Assembly: GCA_044225565.1 (NCBI GenBank)
Contig: JBGAIL010000070.1
Coordinates: forward strand, 1-24,216
Origin: CAVXAE01 sp044225565
GTDB taxonomy: Bacteria > Pseudomonadota > Gammaproteobacteria > Steroidobacterales > Steroidobacteraceae
DNA length: 24,216 nt
Direction of reading: 5' to 3'
This document shows positions 16,967 to 24,216 of the stretch, one piece after another. Every line of letters starts with the position of its first letter. Position 1 is the first letter of the stretch. The notes beneath the pieces were generated by a model. That model was not told the origin of the DNA. It did no database searches and saw only the letters and a list, made by a program, of their open reading frames with translations. A program made the translations under genes and the position numbers.

Positions 16967-17739
16967 ACCTGCTGGTCTTCGACATCGAGACCGTGCCCGA
17001 CGTCGAACTCGGCCGCCGCATCCACGGCCTCGGCGATCTGTCCGACGAGGAGGTGGCGAAAGCGATGTTCACGCTGCAGCGGCAGGCATCCGGCAGCGAC
17101 TTCCTGCCCCACGAGCAGCAGCGCGTCGTCGCCATCTCCTGCGTGCTGCGCAGCCGGGATGGGCTCAAGGCGTGGAGTCTCGGCGAGCCCGGCTCCCCGG
17201 AGACCGAACTCGTCGAGCGGTTCTTCGACGGCATCGAGCGCTTCACGCCCGACCTCGTGTCCTGGAACGGCGGCGGCTTCGACCTGCCGGTGCTGCACTA
17301 TCGCGCGCTCAAGGCCGGCGTGCAGGCTTCCCGATACTGGGAGACCGGCGACGACGATACGAGCTTCCGGTACAACAACTACCTCAGCCGCTACCACTGG
17401 CGGCATCTCGACCTCATGGACGTGCTCTCCGGCTTCCAGCCGCGCGCGCGCGCCTCGCTCGCGGATGTCGCAGGCCTGCTCGGTTTCCCGGGCAAGCTCG
17501 GCTTCTCCGGTGCGAAGGTGTGGGATGCCTATCTGGCAGGAGACATCGTCGGCATTCGCCGCTACTGCGAGACCGACGTGCTCAACACGTATCTCATCTA
17601 TCTGCGCTTCGAGATGATGCGGGGCCGGCTCTCGCGCGAGCGGCACGCGGAAGAGCAGGAGAAGGTGCGCGCCATGCTGAGAGCCGGCACCGAGCCGCAC
17701 TTCGCGGAATTCCTGAGCGCCTGGGACGCGGGCGGTTGA
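16963..17739 (+). CDS. Predicted 3'-5' exonuclease, PolB-like DEDDy family
   Basis: This 258-residue protein resembles stand-alone 3'-5' exonucleases related to the proofreading domain of family B DNA polymerases (COG3298 type). The start at ATG 16963 overlaps pdxJ. Exo motifs are visible: FDIETVPD at about residues 5-12 (Asp and Glu), LVSWNGGGFDLPVLHYRAL near residue 95 (Asp), and RRYCETDVLNTYLIYLRFE near residue 195 (Tyr-x3-Asp, DEDDy type). The middle part, RYNNYLSRYHWRHLDLMDVL, is also characteristic. It is probably a DNA exonuclease, but its true substrate is not known from sequence. Its stop overlaps the TTG of rlmD. Confidence 0.88.
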   Translation: MNLLVFDIETVPDVELGRRIHGLGDLSDEEVAKAMFTLQRQASGSDFLPHEQQRVVAISCVLRSRDGLKAWSLGEPGSPETELVERFFDGIERFTPDLVSWNGGGFDLPVLHYRALKAGVQASRYWETGDDDTSFRYNNYLSRYHWRHLDLMDVLSGFQPRARASLADVAGLLGFPGKLGFSGAKVWDAYLAGDIVGIRRYCETDVLNTYLIYLRFEMMRGRLSRERHAEEQEKVRAMLRAGTEPHFAEFLSAWDAGG

Positions 17740-19073
17740 GCGCAGTCCCGGCCGTCGAGACCGGCTCGGTGATCGCGCTCACGCACGAGGGCGAAGGCAT
17801 CGTGCGGGAAGGCAAGACGGCTTTCGTAGCCGGCGCGCTCCCGGGAGAGCGCATCCGTTATCAGCGGACCAGGCGTCGCAAGCAGCACGACGAGGCGCGG
17901 CTGCTGGAAGTGCTGGAACCCGCGCCGGACCGCGTGAAGCCCCGCTGCGCGCATTTCGGGGTCTGCGGCGGTTGCACGCTGCAACACCTGGATCCGTCCT
18001 CGCAGATCGGCATCAAGGAGCAGGAGCTGCGCGACGGCATCCAGCGCATCGCGAAGGTGGAGCCGCAGTCGTGGCTCGCGCCCATGCGCGGCCCCGAATG
18101 GGGCTACCGCCGGCGGGCGCGCCTGGGTGCCCGTTATGTATCGAAAAAGGGACGAGTGGTCGTCGGGTTCCGCGAGCGCATGGCACCCTACGTCGCGGCG
18201 CTCGAGCGTTGCGAGGTGCTCACGGAGCCGGTCGGCGGGCTCATCATGCCGCTCTCGGCGCTCATGACCTCGCTCGACATCCGGGAGCGCGTCCCGCAGA
18301 TCGAAGTGGCCGTGGCGGACGACGCGATCGCCCTGGTCCTGCGCGTCATGGAAGCGCCCACCTCCGCGGATCTGGAGCGGCTCCGCCGCTTCGAGCAAGA
18401 GCACCGGCTGCGGTTTTATCTGCAGCCGGGAGGTCTCGACACGGTGCGGCGCCTCGACGGTGCGCCCGCCGGGGAGCCGTCGCTGCACTATGCCTTGCCC
18501 GGCTTCGGACTCGAGCTGGAATTCGCGCCGACGGATTTCATCCAGGTGAATGGCGCGATCAACGCCGCGCTCGTCGAGCGTGCCGTGGAGTTGCTGGAGC
18601 CGGACGCGGGCTCGAATGTCCTGGACCTCTATTGCGGCCTGGGCAATTTCACCCTGGCTCTGGCCCGCCGTGCCGGCCGGGTAGCGGGGGTGGAGGGCGA
18701 CGCGCAGCTCATCGAGCGCGCCCGCCACAATGCGCGCCGCAACGGCATCGGCAACGTGGAATTCCATGTCGGCAATCTGGCCATTCCCCCCGGGGACGGC
18801 ACCCCCTGGCTCGCCTCCGGGTATACCCACGTCCTCCTCGACCCGCCCAGGGTGGGGGCCCAGGAGATGTTGCCGACCGTGGCACGTTTCTCGCCTCGGC
18901 GGGTGCTGTATATTTCCTGCCATCCGGGGAGCTTGGCCCGCGACATCGGAATGCTGGTCCACGATCATGGATTCGTCCTGCGCGCCGCCGGCGTGCTCGA
19001 CATGTTTCCTCACACCGCGCACGTGGAGTCCATAGCCGTTCTGGAGCCCGGACGACGCGGGAGCCGCGCATGA
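17736..19073 (+). CDS. rlmD: 23S rRNA (uracil-1939-C5) methyltransferase RlmD
   Basis: RlmD (RumA) makes m5U1939 in 23S rRNA using SAM. The start is TTG 17736, overlapping the previous stop (TTGA), giving 445 residues; a GTG at 17769 is an alternative. The N-terminal TRAM domain (about residues 5-65) includes GEGIVREGKTAFVAGALPGE. The [4Fe-4S] cysteines follow in CAHFGVCGGCTLQHL and LERCEVL. The methyltransferase domain has VLDLYCGLGNFTLALARR (SAM binding), LLDPPRVGAQEM and VLYISCHPGSLARD, the last with the catalytic Cys (usually SCNP; here SCHP). TRAM plus the Fe-S cluster favour RlmD; RlmC is the main alternative. The stop overlaps nagZ (ATGA). Confidence 0.93.
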   Translation: MSAVPAVETGSVIALTHEGEGIVREGKTAFVAGALPGERIRYQRTRRRKQHDEARLLEVLEPAPDRVKPRCAHFGVCGGCTLQHLDPSSQIGIKEQELRDGIQRIAKVEPQSWLAPMRGPEWGYRRRARLGARYVSKKGRVVVGFRERMAPYVAALERCEVLTEPVGGLIMPLSALMTSLDIRERVPQIEVAVADDAIALVLRVMEAPTSADLERLRRFEQEHRLRFYLQPGGLDTVRRLDGAPAGEPSLHYALPGFGLELEFAPTDFIQVNGAINAALVERAVELLEPDAGSNVLDLYCGLGNFTLALARRAGRVAGVEGDAQLIERARHNARRNGIGNVEFHVGNLAIPPGDGTPWLASGYTHVLLDPPRVGAQEMLPTVARFSPRRVLYISCHPGSLARDIGMLVHDHGFVLRAAGVLDMFPHTAHVESIAVLEPGRRGSRA

Positions 19074-20122
19074 CTCTCGGCCCGCTGATGATCGACGTAG
19101 CCGGCAAGGCCCTCACCGCCGAGGATCGTGAGCTGCTCAGGCATCCGCTGGTCGGCGGGGTGATTCTGTTCACCCGGAACTACGACGATCCCGCCCAGCT
19201 CACCGAGCTGGTCTCGAGCATCCATGCCGTGCGCTCGCCGTCTCTGCTCGTAGCGGTGGACCACGAAGGCGGTCGCGTGCAGCGTTTCCGGCCGGGCTTC
19301 TCCCGGCTCCCGCCCGCGCGGCGCATCGGCCACGAGTTCGACATCGATCCGCGCGCCGGGCTCGATCTCGCCCGTCGGCTGGGCTGGCTCATGGCGGCGG
19401 AGCTCCGTGCCTGCGGAGTAGACCTGTCTTTCGCGCCCTGCGTCGATCTCGACTACGGCGTCAGCGAGATCATCGGGGATCGCTCCTTCCACAGGCGACC
19501 GGACGCAGTCGCGCAGCTCGCCACGTCGTACATGCACGGCATGCGCGATGCCGGCATGGCCGCGACTGCAAAGCATTTCCCCGGCCATGGGGCCGTGGTG
19601 GCCGATACGCATCTCGCCGTCGCCACGGACCGGCGGCCGCTGGTCGACCTGGATGAGGACCTCACGCCGTACCGCCGCCTCATCGCCAACGGCCTGCCGG
19701 CGGTGCTGGCTGCTCACGTGCTCTTCCCGGAAGTCGATGCAGCGCCGGCCAGTGTGTCGTCGCGCTGGATCGAGGACGTGCTGCGGGGCGAGCTCAGGTT
19801 CCAGGGCGTCGTATTCACGGACGACATGTCGATGGCGGGGGCGGCAGTGGCCGGAGACATCGTCGAGCGTTCCCGCCGCGCACTGGACGCTGGCAGCGAC
19901 ATGGTGCTGATCTGCAACGACCGCTCAGCCGCCGTGAGCGCCATCGAGGGGTTGAAGGTCGAGCCGCAGCCCGCTTCGCACCTGAGGCTGGTGCGGATGC
20001 GTGGGCGCGATGGCATGCCGCACGGGGAACTGCTGGCCTCCGCGGAATGGCGCGCCTGTCAGCAAGCGCTCGCCCGCTGCGCAGCGCCGCCCGTCCTCAA
20101 GCTCACCGCAGGTGAAGCATGA
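19070..20122 (+). CDS. nagZ: Beta-N-acetylhexosaminidase NagZ (GH3)
   Basis: NagZ removes GlcNAc from 1,6-anhydro-muropeptides in the cytoplasm during peptidoglycan recycling. In several species this affects AmpC beta-lactamase induction. The ATG at 19070 gives 350 residues (E. coli 341). Typical segments appear in order: GPLMIDVAGKALTAEDRELL, HPLVGGVILFTRNY, VAVDHEGGRVQRF, FAPCVDLDYG, IGDRSF, ATAKHFPGHGAVVADTH (loop with the catalytic Asp-His pair) and VVFTDDMSMAGA (nucleophile Asp). It overlaps rlmD by 4 bases. Its own stop is part of an ATGA with an 18-codon ORF leading into the next gene. Confidence 0.97.
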   Translation: MTLGPLMIDVAGKALTAEDRELLRHPLVGGVILFTRNYDDPAQLTELVSSIHAVRSPSLLVAVDHEGGRVQRFRPGFSRLPPARRIGHEFDIDPRAGLDLARRLGWLMAAELRACGVDLSFAPCVDLDYGVSEIIGDRSFHRRPDAVAQLATSYMHGMRDAGMAATAKHFPGHGAVVADTHLAVATDRRPLVDLDEDLTPYRRLIANGLPAVLAAHVLFPEVDAAPASVSSRWIEDVLRGELRFQGVVFTDDMSMAGAAVAGDIVERSRRALDAGSDMVLICNDRSAAVSAIEGLKVEPQPASHLRLVRMRGRDGMPHGELLASAEWRACQQALARCAAPPVLKLTAGEA

Positions 20123-20175
20123 GACTGTTTCGAAAGCCCGCGCAGTCTGCGCCCGGGCGGGAGAACTCGCCGTGA
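20119..20175 (+). other. 18-codon ORF bridging nagZ and the LOV/GGDEF gene
   Basis: ATG 20119 overlaps the nagZ stop and encodes MRLFRKPAQSAPGRENSP, ending at TGA 20173-20175, which overlaps the GTG at 20172. It could be a coupling leader, or the displaced N-terminus of the next protein after a one-base error. Confidence 0.4.
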
Positions 20176-21104
20176 ACAACTGGTCCGCCGAGGCGTGGCG
20201 CGACGTCGTGGAAAGCTCGCCCGAAGGCATCGTCATCTGCGATGCCACGGTGCCGGAAAGCCCCGTCATCTACGTCAACAACGCTTTCACGCAGCTCTGT
20301 GGCTATCCTGCCTCCGCGCTGCTGGGCTCGAATCTGCGCATGCTGCAGGGCACGGACCGTGAGCAGGAGTCGCGCCAGCGACTGCGCGAGGCGATGGCCA
20401 AGGGCGAGTCCTGCCGCGTGCTGATCCGCAACTACCGGCCGGACGGAACGCTTTTCTGGAACGAGACCACCGTGCAGCCAGTGCGTGATGCGGCGGGAAA
20501 GCTCACGCACTGGATCGGCTATCACCGCGACGCGGGCGGAAGGCTCAAGAGCGGCGAGCGCGCGACCTCGGGTCTGCCGCCCTGGCTGCGCGAGGACCGG
20601 ATGACGGGCCTGCACTCCCGCGCCTATTTCGAAGACCTGCTGCAGCGCGACTGGCAGCTCGCCCAACGCGACTCCCACGAGATCGGTCTCGTGCTGTTCG
20701 ACATCGACAATCTCGGGCCGTACAACGAGGCGTTCGACAAAATCGGAGGCGACGCGTGCATCCGCAGAGTGGCTCGCGTCATCGCTGGCTCCTACCGGCG
20801 TGGCAGCGATCTCGTCGGGCGCTGGGAAGGCGGAACGTTCGCGGTGTTGACTCAAGGCGAGGCGGCGGAGCGCGCAACTCAATACGCCCGCGTGGTCACG
20901 CAGCGCGTGCGCGACCTTCTGATACATCACCCTCGCGCGGGCAACGAGCGCTACGTCACCATGAGTGCCGGCGTGGCGAGCCTCGTGCCGCCGCGCGAGC
21001 TGGCACTCGACGCTTTGTTGAACGCCTGTCGCACGACGCTCAAACGGGCCAAGGCGCAAGGCAAGAACTGGGTGGCGACCGCCGAGGCGACGGATTTCAA
21101 ATGA
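20172..21104 (+). CDS. LOV-like PAS / degenerate GGDEF signalling protein
   Basis: From GTG 20172 this is a soluble protein of 310 residues. The N-terminal PAS domain (about residues 5-125) has the LOV signature order: VNNAFTQLCGY, GSNLRMLQG, NYRPDGTLFWNETTVQPV and HWIGYHRD. The position of the photoactive Cys (GxNCRFLQG) is Leu (codon 20334-20336), while the flavin-contacting Asn-like positions remain. The GGDEF-type domain (about residues 140-300) has FDIDNLGPYNEAFDKIGGDA, but its signature reads EGGTF (20826-20840) instead of GGDEF. The RxxD inhibitory motif is kept as RGSD (20799-20810), five residues before. It is therefore probably not an active diguanylate cyclase and may bind c-di-GMP. 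An 18-codon ORF (20119-20175) leads into the start; if one base is missing, it would be the true N-terminus. Confidence 0.85.
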   Translation: MNNWSAEAWRDVVESSPEGIVICDATVPESPVIYVNNAFTQLCGYPASALLGSNLRMLQGTDREQESRQRLREAMAKGESCRVLIRNYRPDGTLFWNETTVQPVRDAAGKLTHWIGYHRDAGGRLKSGERATSGLPPWLREDRMTGLHSRAYFEDLLQRDWQLAQRDSHEIGLVLFDIDNLGPYNEAFDKIGGDACIRRVARVIAGSYRRGSDLVGRWEGGTFAVLTQGEAAERATQYARVVTQRVRDLLIHHPRAGNERYVTMSAGVASLVPPRELALDALLNACRTTLKRAKAQGKNWVATAEATDFK

Positions 21105-21113
21105 ACCGTGGGT

Positions 21114-21734
21114 CTAGCGACCGGCGGGGCGGGCGCCCTGCGCAGGCGTCACGAGCGCGATGACTCCAAAGGCCGGGTGGTCGTAGTAGTTCCGCTCGTA
21201 GAACTTCACCCGCCGGCTCTCGTTGAGAGTGAAGGTGGTGCCAGGGGCGGCGCCCGCGCCTGCAGGCGGCGTGGAAGGCGAATAGGAGAGCGCCAGCCCG
21301 AGATGCAGATACTGCCCCCGCTCCAGTGACACGCTGCCGGTCAGCCCTGCGGCTTCGAGCCCGATCTGGTCGATGCGCACGCCGCTGCGCCGTCCCCAGG
21401 CGCTGGCCGTCTGCGTCCAGGCCACGTGCGCGATCGGCACGTATATGCCCGTGGATTTCAGCTTGCTCTCGACGTCGTTCAGCTGGAACGTCGAGGCCGG
21501 CAGCTTCTGGACGAGCCGGCCGAGCTGGCTGCCGCCGCCGGTGCCTTCGGGGCTGCTTGCCGCGACACCCGTCGCGGAGGCTTCGGCGCTCCAGTTTTCG
21601 GCACCGCCCTGAGCGGAGCTGGCGCGGAAGATGACGAGCTCGATGTTGTAGGTCGTGGCGGCCTGCTGGGACTGGGCAGCCCCTCCGGAGAGCCCGAGCG
21701 CGGCAGCCGCGATGATGAACGCGCGTCGCTTCAT
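21114..21734 (-). CDS. csiV: CsiV family periplasmic protein
   Basis: CsiV was described in Vibrio as a periplasmic, peptidoglycan-binding protein needed for cell shape under certain D-amino-acid or LpoA-linked conditions. The ATG at 21734 gives 206 residues with a signal peptide (MKRRAFIIAAAALGLSGGAA). The mature N-terminus has the family start TYNIELVIFRASS and a Trp shortly after (NWSAEA). The C-terminus RRVKFYERNYYDHPAFGVIA, then LVTPAQ, is the conserved end. The ATG overlaps the mfd stop in an ATGA on the minus strand; mfd-csiV adjacency is common in gammaproteobacteria. The gene converges with the LOV/GGDEF gene with only 9 bases between, and no clear terminator is visible. Confidence 0.87.
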   Translation of the reverse strand: MKRRAFIIAAAALGLSGGAAQSQQAATTYNIELVIFRASSAQGGAENWSAEASATGVAASSPEGTGGGSQLGRLVQKLPASTFQLNDVESKLKSTGIYVPIAHVAWTQTASAWGRRSGVRIDQIGLEAAGLTGSVSLERGQYLHLGLALSYSPSTPPAGAGAAPGTTFTLNESRRVKFYERNYYDHPAFGVIALVTPAQGARPAGR

Positions 21735-24216
21735 GAGTGGCGGGATGATAAACCGGCCGGCCTTCGCGGCATAGTCGAGCCCAGCTGCGACAGCAGACGC
21801 CCGGCGAATTCGAAGCGCGCTTCCTCGCTGGCGAGCGGTCGCGACACCCGCAGTTTCAGCGGACCCTCGAGCCGGTATTCCTTCGGCGCCTTCTGGATCA
21901 TCGCCACCACCGCCACGGGATCGATGGAGTTCTTCTCCTCGAACGACAGATAGCCGCCCTGCGGTCCGAGGTCCAGGCGGCGGACGCCCAATGCGCGGGC
22001 CTGCAGCTTCAGGCGTGCGATGCGCAGCAGGCTCTGCGCAGCGGGGGGCAACGTGCCGAAACGGTCGATCATCTCGGCGGTGAGCTCGTCGAGCGCCGCG
22101 CCATCCTGCGCGCCGGCGATCTGCTTGTAGAGCGAGAGGCGCACGTGCACGTCTGCGATGTAGGCGTCGGGAATGAACGCCGGCAGGCGCAATTCCACTT
22201 CGGTAGTGGCGGCGAGCGGCTGGTCGAGCTGCGGCTGCCGGCCCTCCTTCAGCGCCTTCACCGCCTGCTCGAGCATGTCGAGGTACATCGCGAGGCCGAT
22301 CTCGGTCATCTGGCCGCTCTGCTGCTCGCCGAGCAGCTCGCCCGCGCCGCGGATCTCGAGGTCGTGCGTGGCGAGCACGAAGCCCGCGCCGAGCTCCTCC
22401 ATGGACTCGATGGCTTCCAGCCGCTTGGCCGCATCCTCGCTGAGCGCCGCCCGCGGCGGAGCGATGAGGTAGGCGTAGGCGCGGTGATGCGAGCGGCCGA
22501 CGCGGCCGCGCAGCTGATGCAGCTGCGCAAGGCCGAACTTGTCCGCCCGGTTGATCATGATGGTGTTCGCGGTGGGTACGTCGATGCCGCTCTCGATGAT
22601 GGTGGTGCACACCAGCAGGTCGAAGCGGCGGTGGTAGAAATCCACCATCAGCTGCTCGAGGTCGCGCTCGCGCATCTGGCCGTGGCCGATGCGTACGCTC
22701 GCCTCGGGGATCAGCGCCTGTACGTCCGCGGCGATCTTCTCGATGGTCTTCACCTCGTTGTGCACGAAGTAGATCTGGCCTCCGCGGCGCAGCTCGCGCA
22801 GCGCCGCTTCGCGCAAGGCTGGGCCGTTCCATTCGATCACGAACGTCTTGATGGCGAGCCGCTCCGCCGGCGGCGTGGTGATCAGCGACAGGTCCCGAAG
22901 CCCGCCCAGCGCCATGTTGAGCGTGCGTGGGATCGGTGTCGCGGTGAGGGTGAGCACGTGCACCTCGGCGCGCAGCGCCTGCAGTCGTTCCTTGTCGCGC
23001 ACGCCGAAACGGTGCTCCTCGGCGACGATGATCAGCCCGAGGTCCTTGAAACGGGGATGCGCATGCAGCAGCCGGTGCGTCGCGATCACGATATCCACGG
23101 TGCCGCGCTCGAGACCGTCGATGGTGGCCTGCGTCTCTTTTCCGGTACCGAAGCGCGACAACGCCTCGATGCGCACCGGCCAGTCGGCGAACCGGTCGCG
23201 GAAATTCGCGAGATGCTGGTGAGCGAGGAGGGTGGTGGGCACGAGCACCGCCACCTGCCTGCCTGCCTGCACCGCAGCGAACGCGGCTCGCATGGCGACT
23301 TCCGTCTTGCCGAAGCCCACGTCGCCGCACACGATGCGGTCCATCGGGCGATCGCTCTCGAGGTCGCGGAGCACGCTGGCGATGGCCTGGGCCTGATCGT
23401 CGGTCTCCTCGAAGGGGAATGCGTTGGCGAACGCACGATACTCCAGCTCGCGCAGCGGCAGCTTGAGTCCCTGCTGCGCGCGGCGGCGCGCATAGAGATC
23501 GAGGAGCTCCGCGGCCACGTCGCGTACCTGTTCGGCGGCGCGTTTGCGGGCCTTGGCCCACTGATCCGTGCCGAGCTTGTGCAGCGGTGCGCTTTCCGGT
23601 GCCGCACCGGTGTATCGCGCGACCAGGTGCAGGGAATGCACGGGCACGTACACACGGTCGCCGTCGAGGTACTCGAGTACCAGGAATTCACCCTGCTGCC
23701 CTGCGACTTCCATGGGCTGCAAGCCCACGTATCGCCCGACGCCGTATTCCTCGTGCACTACCGGGGCACCGGGAGAGAGGTTCTGCAGATCGCGCAGGAT
23801 GGCCTCGGGATCGAGGGCGGCGCGCTTGCGACGCCGTTCCTGCCGGGCTCGCGCACCGAAGAGCTGGGCTTCCGATACGACGGCCAGCGGTGGGCTCGTC
23901 AAAGTGAGCCCCGTGACGTCCGGCGCCGTGGTGATGGCGAGCCGGGCGGTGCCGCCGGCGAAGGCCTCCCAATCGGGCACAGCGTCGACGGTGCGACCGT
24001 GCGCCCGCAGCATCTCCTGCAGGACTTCGCGGCGGCCCGCAGAATCCGCAGCGATGAGCACGCGGCCGCCGAATTCCTTCAGGAAGCGGTCGAACGGCGC
24101 GAACGGCTGTTCGGCACGGGTGTCGATGCGGATCTCGCGTGGCGCCGCCGTCGGGAAGTTGTGCAACTCCGCGGAAACGGCCGGCTCCGCGTCCGCCTTG
24201 AACGCTTCCAGCGTGA
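21731..24216 (-). CDS. mfd: Transcription-repair coupling factor Mfd, 5'-truncated by the window
   Basis: Mfd removes RNA polymerase stalled at DNA lesions and recruits UvrA. The frame is open to the window edge: about 827 residues are present of an expected 1150, so most of the UvrB-homology region is missing. The RNA-polymerase-interacting CarD-like domain includes VVHEEYGVGRYVGLQPMEV. The helicase motor has GDVGFGKTEVAMRAAF (Walker A), LTATPIPRTLNMALGGLRDL, ESGIDVPTANTIMINRADKF and QLRGRVGRSHHRAYAYL. Motif II reads VAEEHRFGV, where the family has VDEEHRFGV: the Walker B Asp is Ala (codon 23021-23023). The C-terminal domain ends with EYRLEGPLKLRVSR plus a short Arg/Ser-rich tail. It is coupled to csiV by ATGA. 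Confidence 0.96.
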   Translation of the reverse strand, partial: TLEAFKADAEPAVSAELHNFPTAAPREIRIDTRAEQPFAPFDRFLKEFGGRVLIAADSAGRREVLQEMLRAHGRTVDAVPDWEAFAGGTARLAITTAPDVTGLTLTSPPLAVVSEAQLFGARARQERRRKRAALDPEAILRDLQNLSPGAPVVHEEYGVGRYVGLQPMEVAGQQGEFLVLEYLDGDRVYVPVHSLHLVARYTGAAPESAPLHKLGTDQWAKARKRAAEQVRDVAAELLDLYARRRAQQGLKLPLRELEYRAFANAFPFEETDDQAQAIASVLRDLESDRPMDRIVCGDVGFGKTEVAMRAAFAAVQAGRQVAVLVPTTLLAHQHLANFRDRFADWPVRIEALSRFGTGKETQATIDGLERGTVDIVIATHRLLHAHPRFKDLGLIIVAEEHRFGVRDKERLQALRAEVHVLTLTATPIPRTLNMALGGLRDLSLITTPPAERLAIKTFVIEWNGPALREAALRELRRGGQIYFVHNEVKTIEKIAADVQALIPEASVRIGHGQMRERDLEQLMVDFYHRRFDLLVCTTIIESGIDVPTANTIMINRADKFGLAQLHQLRGRVGRSHHRAYAYLIAPPRAALSEDAAKRLEAIESMEELGAGFVLATHDLEIRGAGELLGEQQSGQMTEIGLAMYLDMLEQAVKALKEGRQPQLDQPLAATTEVELRLPAFIPDAYIADVHVRLSLYKQIAGAQDGAALDELTAEMIDRFGTLPPAAQSLLRIARLKLQARALGVRRLDLGPQGGYLSFEEKNSIDPVAVVAMIQKAPKEYRLEGPLKLRVSRPLASEEARFEFAGRLLSQLGSTMPRRPAGLSSRHS

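Noticed and set aside
16963..17739. acpS expected after pdxJ
   Set aside because: The gene here has DEDDy exonuclease motifs and no phosphopantetheinyl transferase features.
21100..21160. GC-rich palindrome CCTGCGCAGG as a terminator between the convergent genes
   Set aside because: It has short arms, no loop and no T-run, and lies inside csiV coding sequence.
21735..23561. Long minus-strand frame upstream of and continuous with csiV
   Set aside because: This stretch is an out-of-frame reading of mfd; only the part after ATG 21734 resembles a real protein (CsiV).
1..24216. Mobile elements, prophage, CRISPR, restriction or toxin-antitoxin defence modules
   Set aside because: No transposase, integrase, direct-repeat array or target-site duplication was seen. 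The only toxin-like annotation, YgfX, is better explained by its sdhE context.

Overview
The window is a GC-rich, tightly packed stretch of bacterial chromosome. It carries only core genes plus one variable signalling gene. Gene content and order point to a gammaproteobacterium: prfB-lysS-murI, ygfZ opposite sdhCDAB-sdhE-ygfX, rpoE-rseA-rseB, lepA-lepB-DUF4845-rnc-era-recO-pdxJ, and mfd-csiV. The order resembles high-GC lineages around Xanthomonadales/Nevskiales/Pseudomonadales; the genus cannot be named from sequence alone. I saw no tRNA, rRNA, CRISPR array, insertion sequence, prophage or attachment site.

Layout. Positions 1-3163 (+): the end of prfB (RF2), lysS and murI. Positions 3153-4008 (-): ygfZ, convergent with murI and head-to-head with the sdh operon. 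Positions 4008-8111 (+): sdhC, sdhD, sdhA, sdhB, the FAD-attachment factor sdhE and the membrane protein ygfX. Positions 8172-10553 (+): a sigma-E-type promoter, then rpoE-rseA-rseB (envelope stress response). Positions 10572-21104 (+): a TATAAT-like promoter followed by a chain of overlapping genes: lepA, lepB, a DUF4845 gene, rnc, era, recO, pdxJ, a PolB-like 3'-5' exonuclease, rlmD, nagZ and a LOV-like/GGDEF-like signalling protein. Positions 21114-24216 (-): mfd, running off the window end, translationally coupled to csiV. No gene-free stretch exceeds about 110 bases.

Functionally, the window combines translation (RF2, LysRS, EF4, Era, RNase III, RlmD), respiration with cofactor insertion (SdhCDAB, SdhE, YgfZ), envelope stress and secretion (RpoE/RseA/RseB, LepB, CsiV), peptidoglycan supply and recycling (MurI, NagZ), DNA repair (RecO, Mfd) and vitamin B6 synthesis (PdxJ).

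The most striking property is data-related. Between about 1.37 and 6.72 kb nearly every gene (lysS, murI, ygfZ, sdhA, sdhB) is broken by single-base indels, although the conserved protein continues in another frame each time. Two more suspect sites lie at the end of era and in a G-run inside recO. Because essential genes are hit and most events look like one missing base, unpolished assembly error is more likely than true gene decay. Biologically, the best leads are the LOV-like/GGDEF-like protein, which lacks both the photoactive cysteine and the catalytic GGDEF residues but keeps its inhibitory-site motif, and Mfd, whose Walker B aspartate reads as alanine. I found no convincing new multi-gene system.
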